Shown: positions 1-8,700 of the stretch, piece by piece
Layout of the letters: every line of letters starts with the position of its first letter
Position numbering within the stretch: the first letter of the stretch is position 1
DNA from: Anaerolineales bacterium UBA2232
GTDB lineage: Bacteria > Chloroflexota > Anaerolineae > UBA2200
Length of the DNA stretch: 15,261 bases
Assembly (NCBI GenBank): GCA_002348045.1
Contig: DDYO01000164.1
Coordinates: 1-15,261 of the forward strand
Reading direction: 5' to 3'
Position numbers and translations under genes: made by a program
The notes under the pieces: model-generated
The model's database searches: none
Told to the model about the DNA's origin: nothing
Seen by the model: the letters and a program-made list of their open reading frames with translations, nothing else

Positions 1-455
1 TGGCCTCCGACCTGCGCCTGGTAGCCTCCATCCTCGAAGTGGTCAACGAATTGGAGCGCATGGGCGATTACGCCAAGGGCATCGCCCGCGTCTGCCTGCG
101 CCTCGGCGACCAGGAGCACATCAAGCCTATCGTCGACCTGCCCTACATGGCCGATCTGGCCGTGGATATGCTCCACCGCGCCATCGCCGCCTTCGTCGCC
201 CAGGATGTTGAGCAGGCTACCGCCATCCCCGCTGAAGATGTCCAGGTCGATAATCTCTACCAGGTCATCTACAACGACCTGATCACCATCATCACCCGCG
301 ACCCCGCCACCGCCGGGCAGGCCAACTTGCTCATGTGGGCTGCCCACAACCTCGAGCGCATGGCCGACCGGGTTACCAATATCTGCGAGCGCATCGTGTT
401 CGCCGCTACCGGCATCATGGCCGAAATGGACGTCGACGATCCGGGTCCTTCGTAG
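1..455 (+). CDS. phoU: PhoU-type phosphate signalling regulator, 3' part only
   Basis: This is the C-terminal two thirds of a PhoU protein. The frame is already open at base 3 and the true start lies left of the window, so the GTG at 39 is not the start. About 150 codons are visible, compared with roughly 220 in the family, so about 70 N-terminal residues are missing. PhoU is an all-helical protein of two three-helix bundles, each carrying an E/D-x3-D metal-binding motif. Both motifs are visible: ELERMGDYA near the left edge and NLERMADRVTNICERI near the end. PhoU acts at the inner face of the membrane, linking the PstSCAB phosphate importer to the PhoR/PhoB two-component system. In bacteria it usually ends a pst operon, which would then lie to the left. 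The stop is TAG at 453-455. Family assignment is very secure. Confidence 0.95.
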   Translation, partial: ASDLRLVASILEVVNELERMGDYAKGIARVCLRLGDQEHIKPIVDLPYMADLAVDMLHRAIAAFVAQDVEQATAIPAEDVQVDNLYQVIYNDLITIITRDPATAGQANLLMWAAHNLERMADRVTNICERIVFAATGIMAEMDVDDPGPS

Positions 456-493
456 CCGGGCGGCAGAGCGCCTCGAGTAGTTGGTGCGCCCGG
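456..493 (+). terminator. Weak inverted repeat after phoU, possible terminator
   Basis: CCGGGCG (456-462) and CGCCCGG (487-493) are a perfect 7-bp inverted repeat starting right after the phoU stop. The loop is 24 nt and there is no T-tract, so terminator function is only a possibility based on position. Confidence 0.2.
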
Positions 494-620
494 ACTCGGG
501 ACATTCCGCTACACTCAGCGGCGGGTTAAGCTCGGCAAGCACCGATGGGCTGGGTGCCGCCTCCCTTGCCGAGAGGCGGGCGTGGTTGGAATACGGCGTA
601 GTCACGGACGATCCAGAGAC

Positions 621-655
621 AGGGGCCGCAGAGGGCAACTGCCTCTGCGGCCCCT
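621..655 (-). terminator. 14-bp perfect hairpin between convergent phoU and cytochrome genes
   Basis: AGGGGCCGCAGAGG (621-634) pairs perfectly with CCTCTGCGGCCCCT (642-655) around a 7-nt loop. It begins 13 nt beyond the stop of the minus-strand cytochrome gene and lies 165 nt beyond phoU, so it could end transcription from both sides. Neither side has a clear T-tract, so it is not a textbook intrinsic terminator. The rest of 456-668 holds nothing else I can recognise. Confidence 0.55.
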
Positions 656-668
656 CAATCCACTGCGT

Positions 669-1229
669 TTACGGTTTCAGCAGGATCGTAGCCAGCATGC
701 TGGCTTCCAATGGCTGATCGGCCGAGACGATCTTGTTCTCCACCAGCAGATGAGCGAGCACCTGAAAGTACTCATCGGCCTTCAGACTGCCCCTGGCGTT
801 CGAGGGCATGGCGCGAGTGATGTACTCCAGCAAGGCCTGGGCGCTTCCGTACTTGTCCAACCTTGCGCTACTTCCGATTAGAGCTTGGGCGGTGCGGCCT
901 TGGCCCGTAGACCCGTGGCAGGAAGAGCAATACCTGGCAAAGACCTCCTGGCCCAAGGTTGCCAGTTGCCCTGCTACGGGCGCTGCTGGTGGGGCAACGG
1001 TGGGCGGCACGCCGGTGGGCGGGATCGTCGTCGGTACCACCGTTGCTGGCACCGCGGTGGACGAGCTTGGCGTGGCGGGAGCCTGGGTGGGAGGCACGGC
1101 CGTCGGCGGGGCCGACGTCGGCACCACCTGGGTCGGGGTAGGTGCTGGAACTGGCGTAGCCGCAGGGGCAGCGCAGGCTCCGATGAGGACGAGGATACCG
1201 AGCCACAAAAAAACCAGGCGTCGTCTCAC
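669..1229 (-). CDS. Lipoprotein c-type cytochrome with Pro/Thr-rich tether
   Basis: A 186-residue exported class I cytochrome c. Residues 1-18 form a signal peptide (MRRR, then a hydrophobic run) ending in a lipobox-like IGAC, with Cys19 as the probable lipidated residue. Residues 22-87 are a low-complexity Pro/Thr/Ala/Val linker, then a small haem domain. It carries one CxxCH motif (CSSCH, Cys101-His105) for covalent haem c and His ligation. Met141 in the AMPSN segment is the likely sixth ligand. The arrangement fits a membrane-anchored electron carrier on the outer face of the cytoplasmic membrane, but partner and redox pathway cannot be told from the neighbours. The start is GTG, chosen because AAGGAGGT lies 6 nt upstream (+ strand 1236-1243). 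The stop is TAA. It appears monocistronic: its own promoter lies at 1323-1351 and a hairpin follows the stop. Confidence 0.88.
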   Translation of the reverse strand: MRRRLVFLWLGILVLIGACAAPAATPVPAPTPTQVVPTSAPPTAVPPTQAPATPSSSTAVPATVVPTTIPPTGVPPTVAPPAAPVAGQLATLGQEVFARYCSSCHGSTGQGRTAQALIGSSARLDKYGSAQALLEYITRAMPSNARGSLKADEYFQVLAHLLVENKIVSADQPLEASMLATILLKP

Positions 1230-1235
1230 TTGTAG

Positions 1236-1243
1236 ACCTCCTT
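1236..1243 (-). promoter_or_regulatory. Strong ribosome binding site for cytochrome gene
   Basis: Read on the minus strand this is AAGGAGGT, an almost complete anti-16S match, 6 nt before a GTG codon. It decides the GTG start at 1229. Confidence 0.8.
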
Positions 1244-1322
1244 GCTGACCATCTCGTTTGAACTTGTCACCGACAGATCCCGGCCGCGCGTCTTTTCTGC
1301 GTACGCGACTGGTAGTGAGTAC

Positions 1323-1351
1323 ATTCTATCACGACCAAGGAAGACAGTCAA
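1323..1351 (-). promoter_or_regulatory. Sigma70-type promoter of the cytochrome gene
   Basis: On the minus strand, TTGACT (1346-1351) and TAGAAT (1323-1328) are separated by exactly 17 nt. Transcription should start near 1315, giving a leader of about 85 nt before the GTG at 1229. This is the best-formed promoter in the window. The rest of 1230-1449 shows no gene. The promoter means the cytochrome need not be transcribed with the nitrilase upstream of it. Confidence 0.65.
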
Positions 1352-1449
1352 GGGTGCCGGGGTACCGTATGCCAGCATGCCAGCCTGTATCAGCTGCGCT
1401 TGTCAGAAACCGTGGGTCACCTTGGCATCATGGTTGCTTGCGAGCTGCC

Positions 1450-2427
1450 TCAGTGTGAACGCGGAGACTGGTCCTGAACGTACACGACGGGGTCGGCTGG
1501 TTCTTCATTGACAATGAGTCGGAAGACGTCCGGCCGTGCATAGTGGCCAGTCACGTCCAGGTCAAACCGGGCTCGAGGGATCTCGGCGAGGTCGAGCTCA
1601 GCAGTGAGGATTCCTTCGCGGTCGTAGAGCGGTCCGGCCAAGATATCACCCCGTGGGGAAATGATAGCACTGCCACCTCGGCACATGACCTCTGGGCTGC
1701 TCTCCAGGTGCTCGCGGTTGATCAGGTCGGGAGGATACATGGAGCGGGTAACAAACTGATTGCAGCCCAGGACAAAGCAGCGGCCTTCGCACGCGATGTG
1801 GGTGAGGGTTGCCTGCCACGTGTCCCGGGCGTCGGCGGTGGGCGCCAGATAGAGGTCAACGCCCTTGCCGTACATCGCCATACGCGCTAAAGGCATATAG
1901 TTCTCCCAACAGATCAGGGCTCCCATTGTTCCGTACTCGGTGTCCACAGCAGTCAGGGTGCTGCCGTCCCCTTCACCCCAGATCAGCCGTTCCGACGCGG
2001 TAGGTTTGAGCTTGCGGTGCTTGCCCAGGAACTGACCGTCTGGCCCAAAGAACAGCACCGTGCAGTAGAGCGTGCCCCGGCTATGGGTAGAGTCCCGTTC
2101 AATCACGCCGATGGCAATGTAGGATTGACATTCCCGGGCAATGCGGCCGAGGGCAATCGTGGAAGGGCCGGGAACGTCCACGGACTGTTCCCAGTAGAGC
2201 TGCCAGGTGAGACGTCCCTCGTCACTGCGGCTGCCCACGTTGGCACCAAAGGACATGCCCCGAGGGTAGGCGGGAACGAATGCTTCGGGGAATAGGATGA
2301 CCCGCGCCCCGAATGCTGCAGCGTCCACCGCCAGCAGGCCGGCCCTGGCCAGGGTGGCATCCCTATCGAACAATACAGGGGCAGCCTGGATCACTGCGAC
2401 GGTGACATGAGGTGAACGTTCGCCCAT
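1450..2427 (-). CDS. Nitrilase (C-N hydrolase superfamily, branch 1)
   Basis: A 325-residue cytosolic enzyme expected to hydrolyse a nitrile to a carboxylic acid and ammonia. The full catalytic set is visible: Glu48 in FPEAF, Lys139 in HRKLKPT, a second Glu146 in ASERLIW, and the nucleophile Cys173 in ALICWENYMPL. The C-terminal GHYARPDVF segment is typical of true nitrilases rather than of amidases or carbamoylases in the superfamily. These enzymes normally form spiral oligomers. Substrate class (aliphatic, aryl, arylaceto, or cyanide) cannot be decided from sequence alone. I chose ATG at 2427 because a GGGGG run lies about 6 nt upstream and the predicted promoter (2473-2502) would start transcription near 2466. 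The alternative GTG at 2463 would add 12 residues and be almost leaderless. Stop TGA. The large macroglobulin gene diverges from it. Confidence 0.93.
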   Translation of the reverse strand: MGERSPHVTVAVIQAAPVLFDRDATLARAGLLAVDAAAFGARVILFPEAFVPAYPRGMSFGANVGSRSDEGRLTWQLYWEQSVDVPGPSTIALGRIARECQSYIAIGVIERDSTHSRGTLYCTVLFFGPDGQFLGKHRKLKPTASERLIWGEGDGSTLTAVDTEYGTMGALICWENYMPLARMAMYGKGVDLYLAPTADARDTWQATLTHIACEGRCFVLGCNQFVTRSMYPPDLINREHLESSPEVMCRGGSAIISPRGDILAGPLYDREGILTAELDLAEIPRARFDLDVTGHYARPDVFRLIVNEEPADPVVYVQDQSPRSH

Positions 2428-2472
2428 TGGGACCCCCTGATGATTGGCTCGTGGCCGCGGCACGCAAGAGTA

Positions 2473-2502
2473 ATTCTACTTCGACCGCAGCATTCAGTCC
2501 AA
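2473..2502 (-). promoter_or_regulatory. Probable nitrilase promoter
   Basis: Minus strand TTGGAC (2497-2502), an 18-nt spacer, then TAGAAT (2473-2478), the same -10 as at the cytochrome promoter. The -35 matches the consensus only moderately. Transcription would begin about 40 nt before the ATG at 2427, which fits that start. Confidence 0.45.
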
Positions 2503-2579
2503 GTACCCGTTATGCCCGCGCGCGAACAGCGGAGAGGTGCAAGCAGCCAGTATCTGGCAAGGACCATTCAACCTGGCAG

Positions 2580-2608
2580 TTGTGCGAGGAGACGTATGCC
2601 AGTATACT
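2580..2608 (+). promoter_or_regulatory. Probable promoter of the macroglobulin gene
   Basis: TATACT (2603-2608) is a near-consensus -10. Seventeen nt upstream, TTGTGC (2580-2585) is only a half match to the -35. The leader to the ATG at 2746 would be about 130 nt. The 2428-2745 interval between the divergent nitrilase and macroglobulin genes holds these two promoters and no convincing gene. Confidence 0.4.
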
Positions 2609-2734
2609 GACTCGTGGTGGGGTGGCTATTGACTGCTCATCAAGGCGATCTTGCGGTCACAGGGGAACTGAGTATGGGTCGCTTGCGTCCGGTATGTAAG
2701 GCGCAGGACGGGCGCCATTGGTAGCACCGGAACC

Positions 2735-2740
2735 GGGAGG
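2735..2740 (+). promoter_or_regulatory. Ribosome binding site fixing the macroglobulin start
   Basis: GGGAGG sits 5 nt before the ATG at 2746. No comparable site precedes the second in-frame ATG at 2800, so the longer protein is preferred. Confidence 0.7.
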
Positions 2741-2745
2741 TTGCC

Positions 2746-5700
2746 ATGGGTGGCGTTGATGAACCGCGAGATCGCAGTGCACGCCGATATTTGGCTCACA
2801 TGCGCGTTGCCCTCAGTCTCTTGTTGGCATTGCCTCAGGCGTTGGCCTGTGGTCGGGTGGCTACACCCACGCCTGTAAGCGTCTCCCCCACGAATGGACT
2901 GGCAGTGGTGCGTTCGTCGGCCGCAGCAGGGAATCTAGGAGGTACAGGGGCCATGCGTATGTTGGTTAGCGAAGGCTCGGAGCCTCGCGAGACACAGGAC
3001 CGAGTTGAAGGCGCAGTAGGACAGCCGCTGTCCGATCAGGAGACTGAGGCCATCCTGCGCCGGCTACCTCCCATGCAGGGCTCTCTGGCTGACATCCAGG
3101 AATTCAGGCTTCCTCCAGAGACGCTGCCAGCGCCACGGCCAGGGGAGACCATCACGCAGACCTTTCCACCTTCCGAGGCGCTTGAGCCACCGGAGCCGGA
3201 GGTGCAAGGTCCCCTGCACGTCCTGCGATACAGCCCTGAGGGCGCTGTCGACCTGGCGCCGATGGTGAGCGTCACCTTCGACCAGCCCATGGTCGCCCTC
3301 ACTTCCCACAGCGAACTGTCGGAACTTCAGGTCCCGGTGGAGCTGACGCCCTTGCCGTCGGAAGGCTCCTGGCATTGGGTCGGCACCAAGACTCTGGTTT
3401 TCCAGGCGGCGGGCCGGTTGCCCCAAGCTACCCGATATACGGTCCGGATACCAGCCGGTACCCAGTCCGCCGTGGGAGGTATGCTGGAGAACGAGGTAGC
3501 CTTTGCGTTTGAGACGCCAGCGCCACGGGTGGTTGCGGCCCATCCCGGCGGGGGACCACAGGTGCGGAACCCCATCCTTTTCGTCTCCTTCGACCAACGG
3601 GTAGATCCTGAGGCGGTGCTGGCCAAGATCCGGCTGGAAGCGAGTGGCACCAGTTTTCCCCTACGCCTGGCGACGCCGGAGGAAATCTCGGCCGACCAAT
3701 CGGTGGCCGACCTGGTGAGGGCTGCGGTAGACGGGCGGTGGCTGGCCTTCCGTCCGCTGGATGACCTGCCATATGACGCCCAGGTGGATCTAATCGTTGG
3801 ACCGGGTGTGCCTTCGCTGGAGGGCCCACTGACCAGCGATGCCGGTTATCTGCATCAATTTCAGACTTACGGGCCGATGAAAGTAGTCGAGTCGCGCTGC
3901 GGGTGGGGTGGCGAGTGTCGCCCGGGTACGGCGTGGTCCATTCGCTTCTCTAACACCCTTGACGAGGAGTCGTTCAGCGAGGAGCAGGTAACCATTGTGC
4001 CCGCCCTGACAAGCGGGCAGATATCGGTGAACGGCACCACATTGACCATACACGGCAGTTCGGTGGGTAGCACGACGTACCGCGTTACGCTGGGCTCCTC
4101 AATTCGCGACGTCTTTGGGCAGACCATGGGTCGCGAGGAGACAGTGCGCTTTGAGGTTGGTCAAGCCGCTCCGTTCATGGCACAATCGGGACAGAGCATG
4201 ATCGTGATCGATCCTGCGGGCAAGCCGAGCTACACCGTGTTTACCACGAACTATGGAGCGGTAAGCCTGAAGGCCTACACGGCCAGCATCGAAGACTGGC
4301 CCGCGTGGCAGAGCTACTTGCAGGAAGCGAGCCGAAAGGTTGACCCAACAGAACCGCCTGGGCGCCGAGTGCTGGACACCAAGATCGCGGTCGAGAGCCC
4401 CCAAGATACGATGGTGGCTACGACCCTGGACTTGGCTCAGGCCTTGGGAGACCGCCAGTACGGCCACCTCATCCTGGTGATCACGCCGGAGTCACCTCTG
4501 GCCCCTCTTCCCAAGAACTATCACAAACCGGTGATTCGGATCTGGGTACAGGTCACCAACATCGGGCTCGACGCCTTTGTGGATGGTCAGAAGATGCTGG
4601 CGTGGGCAAATGCCCTGTCCGATGGAGCGCCACTGGCTGGCGTCAGCTTGGCGATTAGCGGTGGTTCTGGGCGCACCAGCACCGGTACGGACGGTGTGGG
4701 AACCCTGGCTCTGCCCTCGTCGTTAGCGAACGATCCCAGATTTCTCGCCGCCACGCTGGAGCAGGACAGCGCCTTCCTTCCTGAGACATACTATTGGTGG
4801 GGCTATGGCTCGTGGAACGAGAGAAGGCATGCCGAGGACACCCGCTGGTACGTGTTCGATGACCGCGGCATTTACCGGCCCGGCGAAACGGTGCATGTCA
4901 AAGGCTGGGTGCGCATTGTTGGCCTCAGCGAGGGCGCAGACATCTTTCGGCTGCCCAAGAGCGGCAGCTTGATCTCGTACAAGCTGCAGGACAGCCGGGG
5001 CAATGCACTTCTCGAGGGCACTGCCACCCTAAACGCCTGGGGCGCATTCGATACACGGCTCATCCTGCCTGAGACAATGAACCTTGGGTCAGCGCAGCTT
5101 GCGCTGACCCTCAGCGATGCTGGCTCTGGAACCAGCACCTACGGACACAGCATCCAGGTGCAGGAGTTTCGACGTCCCGAATTCGAAGTGCAGGCACGCA
5201 TGAGTCAAGGACCCCATTTTGCGCGGGAGAGTGCTACGGCTACGGTCAGCGCCAGCTATTACGCAGGTGGCCCGCTGCAGAATGCCCCCGTGAACTGGAC
5301 CGTCACGGCGGCGGCGACGAACTACCGCCCGCCGGGATGGGACCAGTTCGAGTTTGGTTTCTGGGAGCCTTGGTGGCGTGGAGTCATGGGGTTCGAACCC
5401 AGTTTGGGCCGGCAGGAAGTAAGCGTCCACAGCGGTGTGACTGATGGTAGCGGTCAGCATCATTTGCGCATCGAGTTTTCGGAGTCAGACCCACCCCGGC
5501 CACAGCATGTGACCGCCGAAGGGGCTGTGACGGACGTCAATCGACAGCAGTGGGCGGCTTCGGCCACGACCCTAGTCCACCCTGCGGAGCTTTATGTGGG
5601 GCTGCGCACCGAGCGCACGTTCTACGAACGAGGTCAGCCGATGCTGCTGGAGGCGATCGTGACCGATCTGGACGGTAAGCCGGTCGTGGATCGCCCGATC

Positions 5701-8700
5701 GAGGTCCGGGCAGTCAGGCTCGAATGGAAGTACAGCAAAGGCAAGTGGCTTGAGGTTGAGGTAGCTGAGCAGCGACTGTCCTTGGGATCGTCAAGCCAGC
5801 CGGTCAGTGGCACTTTGTCCACTCCTGAAGGCGGCACCTATCGCATAACCGCCAGCATTGTTGATGGACAAGGGCGATCCAATGTCACCCAGTTGACCCG
5901 CTGGGTTAGTGGAGGAATACGTCCTTCCTCCGACCGGGTGGAGCAAGAAGAGGTGACGCTGATTCCGGACCGCAAAGAATACCGCCCTGGGGACACGGCG
6001 GAGATTCTCGTGCAGTCTCCCTTCGCGCCGGCGGAGGGACTGCTGACCTTGCGCCGGGGAGGGATAGTCTCCTCGGAGCGGTTTAGCATGGCGAGCTCGA
6101 CCTACACCCTGCGCGTTCCCATTACCGAGGCGCACATCCCCAACCTTGCTGTACAGGTTGACCTGGTGGGGGCGGCCTCGCGCTTGAATGAGCTCGGTGT
6201 TGAGGACTCCTCGCTGCCCAAACGAGCCGCCTATGCTGAGGGCAGCCTGGAGTTGGCCGTGCCGCCTCTGTTGCGCACGCTGGCCGTGGAGGTGCTTCCG
6301 CGGTCAACGGAGGTTGAGCCGGGTGGTGAGACGGTACTGGACGTTGGGGTGACTGATGCAGCGGGGCTTCCTGTGGTTGGAGCAGAGCTGGCCGTGGTGG
6401 TGGTAGATGACGCTGTTCTGGCTCTAACGGCATATGAACTGGACGACCCGATTTCAGTGTTCTACCGGTCGCGAGATGCTGGCGTGACGAACTACCACTC
6501 TCGCCAATACATCGTCCTGGCTGAACCCGAGGATTTCGACATGGTCGCAGGGGTCCAAGAAGCAGACGGCATGTTGGCCGCTCCGGTGATGGGTATGATG
6601 CCCACGAGGTCCGCCATGTCGGCAGAAGCCAAGGTCGGGCTTGACATGGAAGAGGCAGCGACACCGATTCAGTTGCGCAGCGACTTTAACCCGTTAGCGC
6701 TCTTTGCTCCCAGTGTCGCCACTGACGCGTTGGGGCAAGCCGCCATCGCGGTCAAGGTGCCAGATAACCTCACCCGCTATCGGGTCATGGTGGTCGCGGT
6801 CTACGGGGAGAAGTATTTCGGCAAGGGCGAGGCGGCCATCACGGCCCGGCTGCCCCTAATGGTTCGCCCGTCGGCCCCTCGCTTTCTGAACTTTGGCGAT
6901 CGGTTCGAGCTACCGGTGGTGGTTCAGAACCAGACCGACGCTGCAATGCAGGTGGAAGTAGTGGTGCGCACAAGCAATGCGCTGCTAGTAAATGGCGCGG
7001 GCCAGCGCATCAACGTTCCTGCCCACGATCGACGGGAGGTGCGGTTCGCTGTGGCGACCGACCGGGTTGGAACGGCACGCTTCCAGGTTGGCGCTGTTTC
7101 GGGTGCGTGGGCTGACGCGGCCGAGTTTTCGCTGCCGGTCTACACGCCGGCGACTACCGAGGCCTTTGCCGTGTACGGAACGCTCGATCACGGAGCCGTG
7201 GCTCAGCCCATCCTGGTGCCTGGCGATGCCTTCTCACAGTTCGGAGGACTGGAGGTGCAGGCGTCGTCGACAGCCCTGCAGGCGCTAACCGACGCGGCGC
7301 TGTACCTGATTGACTATCCCTTCGAGTGTTCTGAGCAGCTTGCCTCTCGGCTGCTGGCGGTGGCCGCGCTGCGTGACGTCCTTTCGGCTTTCAGCGCCGA
7401 GGGACTGCCCACTGAGCAAGAGCTCGTCGCTGCAGTGCAGCGCGACCTTGAGCGGCTGACACAGCTGCAGAACAGCGACGGTGGGTTCCCGATCTGGCAG
7501 CAGGGACGGGAGTCCTGGCCGTTCCACAGCATCCATGCGGTGCATGCTCTCCTGAGGGCCAAGAGCAAGGGCTGGACCGTGGACCAGACTGCCGTGGACC
7601 GGGGAATGGGCTATCTGAGCAAGATCGAAAGCCACTTTACGCAGTCGTACAGCGAGGATGTTCGCAACACTCTGATCGCGTACAGCTTGTATGTGCGGGC
7701 GCTGGCTGGCGACCGTGACCTGGCGCGTGGACGAAGGCTGATGCAGGAGCAAAGCCTGAGCAGGATGCAACCCGAGGCGATTGGATTCCTGCTGGCCTTG
7801 ATGAGCGGAGATCCTGGTTCGGTCGCAGAGTTGGCCGAGATCCGACGCTATCTTGCCAACTCGGTGGTAGAAACGGCCGGAGCGGCGAACTTTGTCTCAT
7901 CTTATCGAGAACAGGACGGCTATCTGCTACTGGCTTCTGGCAGGCGCGCCGACGGGATCATTTTGGAGGCGCTGGTCGGGGACCAACCGGAAAACGATCT
8001 CATCCCCAAACTAGTCAATGGTTTGTTGGCGCACCGCAAAGCAGGGCGCTGGGGCAGCACCCAGGAGAACGTGTTTGTCCTTCTGGCTCTGGACCGGTAC
8101 TTCCGCACATACGAGGCGGTGACGCCCGAGTTCGTGGCCCGGGTGTGGCTGGGCAACCAGTATCTGGCCGGGTTCAACTTTGTCGGTCGCAGTACGGAGT
8201 ATGAGCAGGTCAAGGTGCCGATGGGTTACTTGGTGCAGGCGGAACCAGGAGCCTCACTCTTGCTGAGCAAGGAGGGTCCAGGGCGGCTGTACTACCGATT
8301 GGGCATGTCTTACGCCCCAACCAGCCTTGAGCTGGAGGCGTTGGAACGCGGCTTCACGGTGCTCCGGACCTACCAAGCGGTGGACGATCCCGCTGACGTG
8401 CGTCAGGAGGCTGACGGTGTGTGGGACGTGAAGGCAGGGGCGCGGGTACGAGTGCGGCTTACCATGGTGGCGCCTTCGCGACGCTACCATGTGGCCCTCG
8501 TCGATCCTCTGCCGGCGGGATTCGAAGCCATGAACCCCGCCTTGGCCGTGACACCCAGCATCCCCCAGGACGAGCAACGGCCCAGTGACCGGTACTGGTG
8601 GTGGCGCAGGGCGTGGTACGAGCACCAGAACCTGAGGGACCAGCGAGTGGAGGCCTTTGCATCGCTGCTGTGGGATGGGGTGCATTCCTACACTTACGTG

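Noticed and set aside
808..1248. 146-codon ORF on the + strand opposite the cytochrome gene
   Set aside because: It is the Gly/Val-rich antisense image of the Pro/Thr linker and has no motif. The minus-strand gene has CxxCH, a signal peptide and a strong ribosome binding site.
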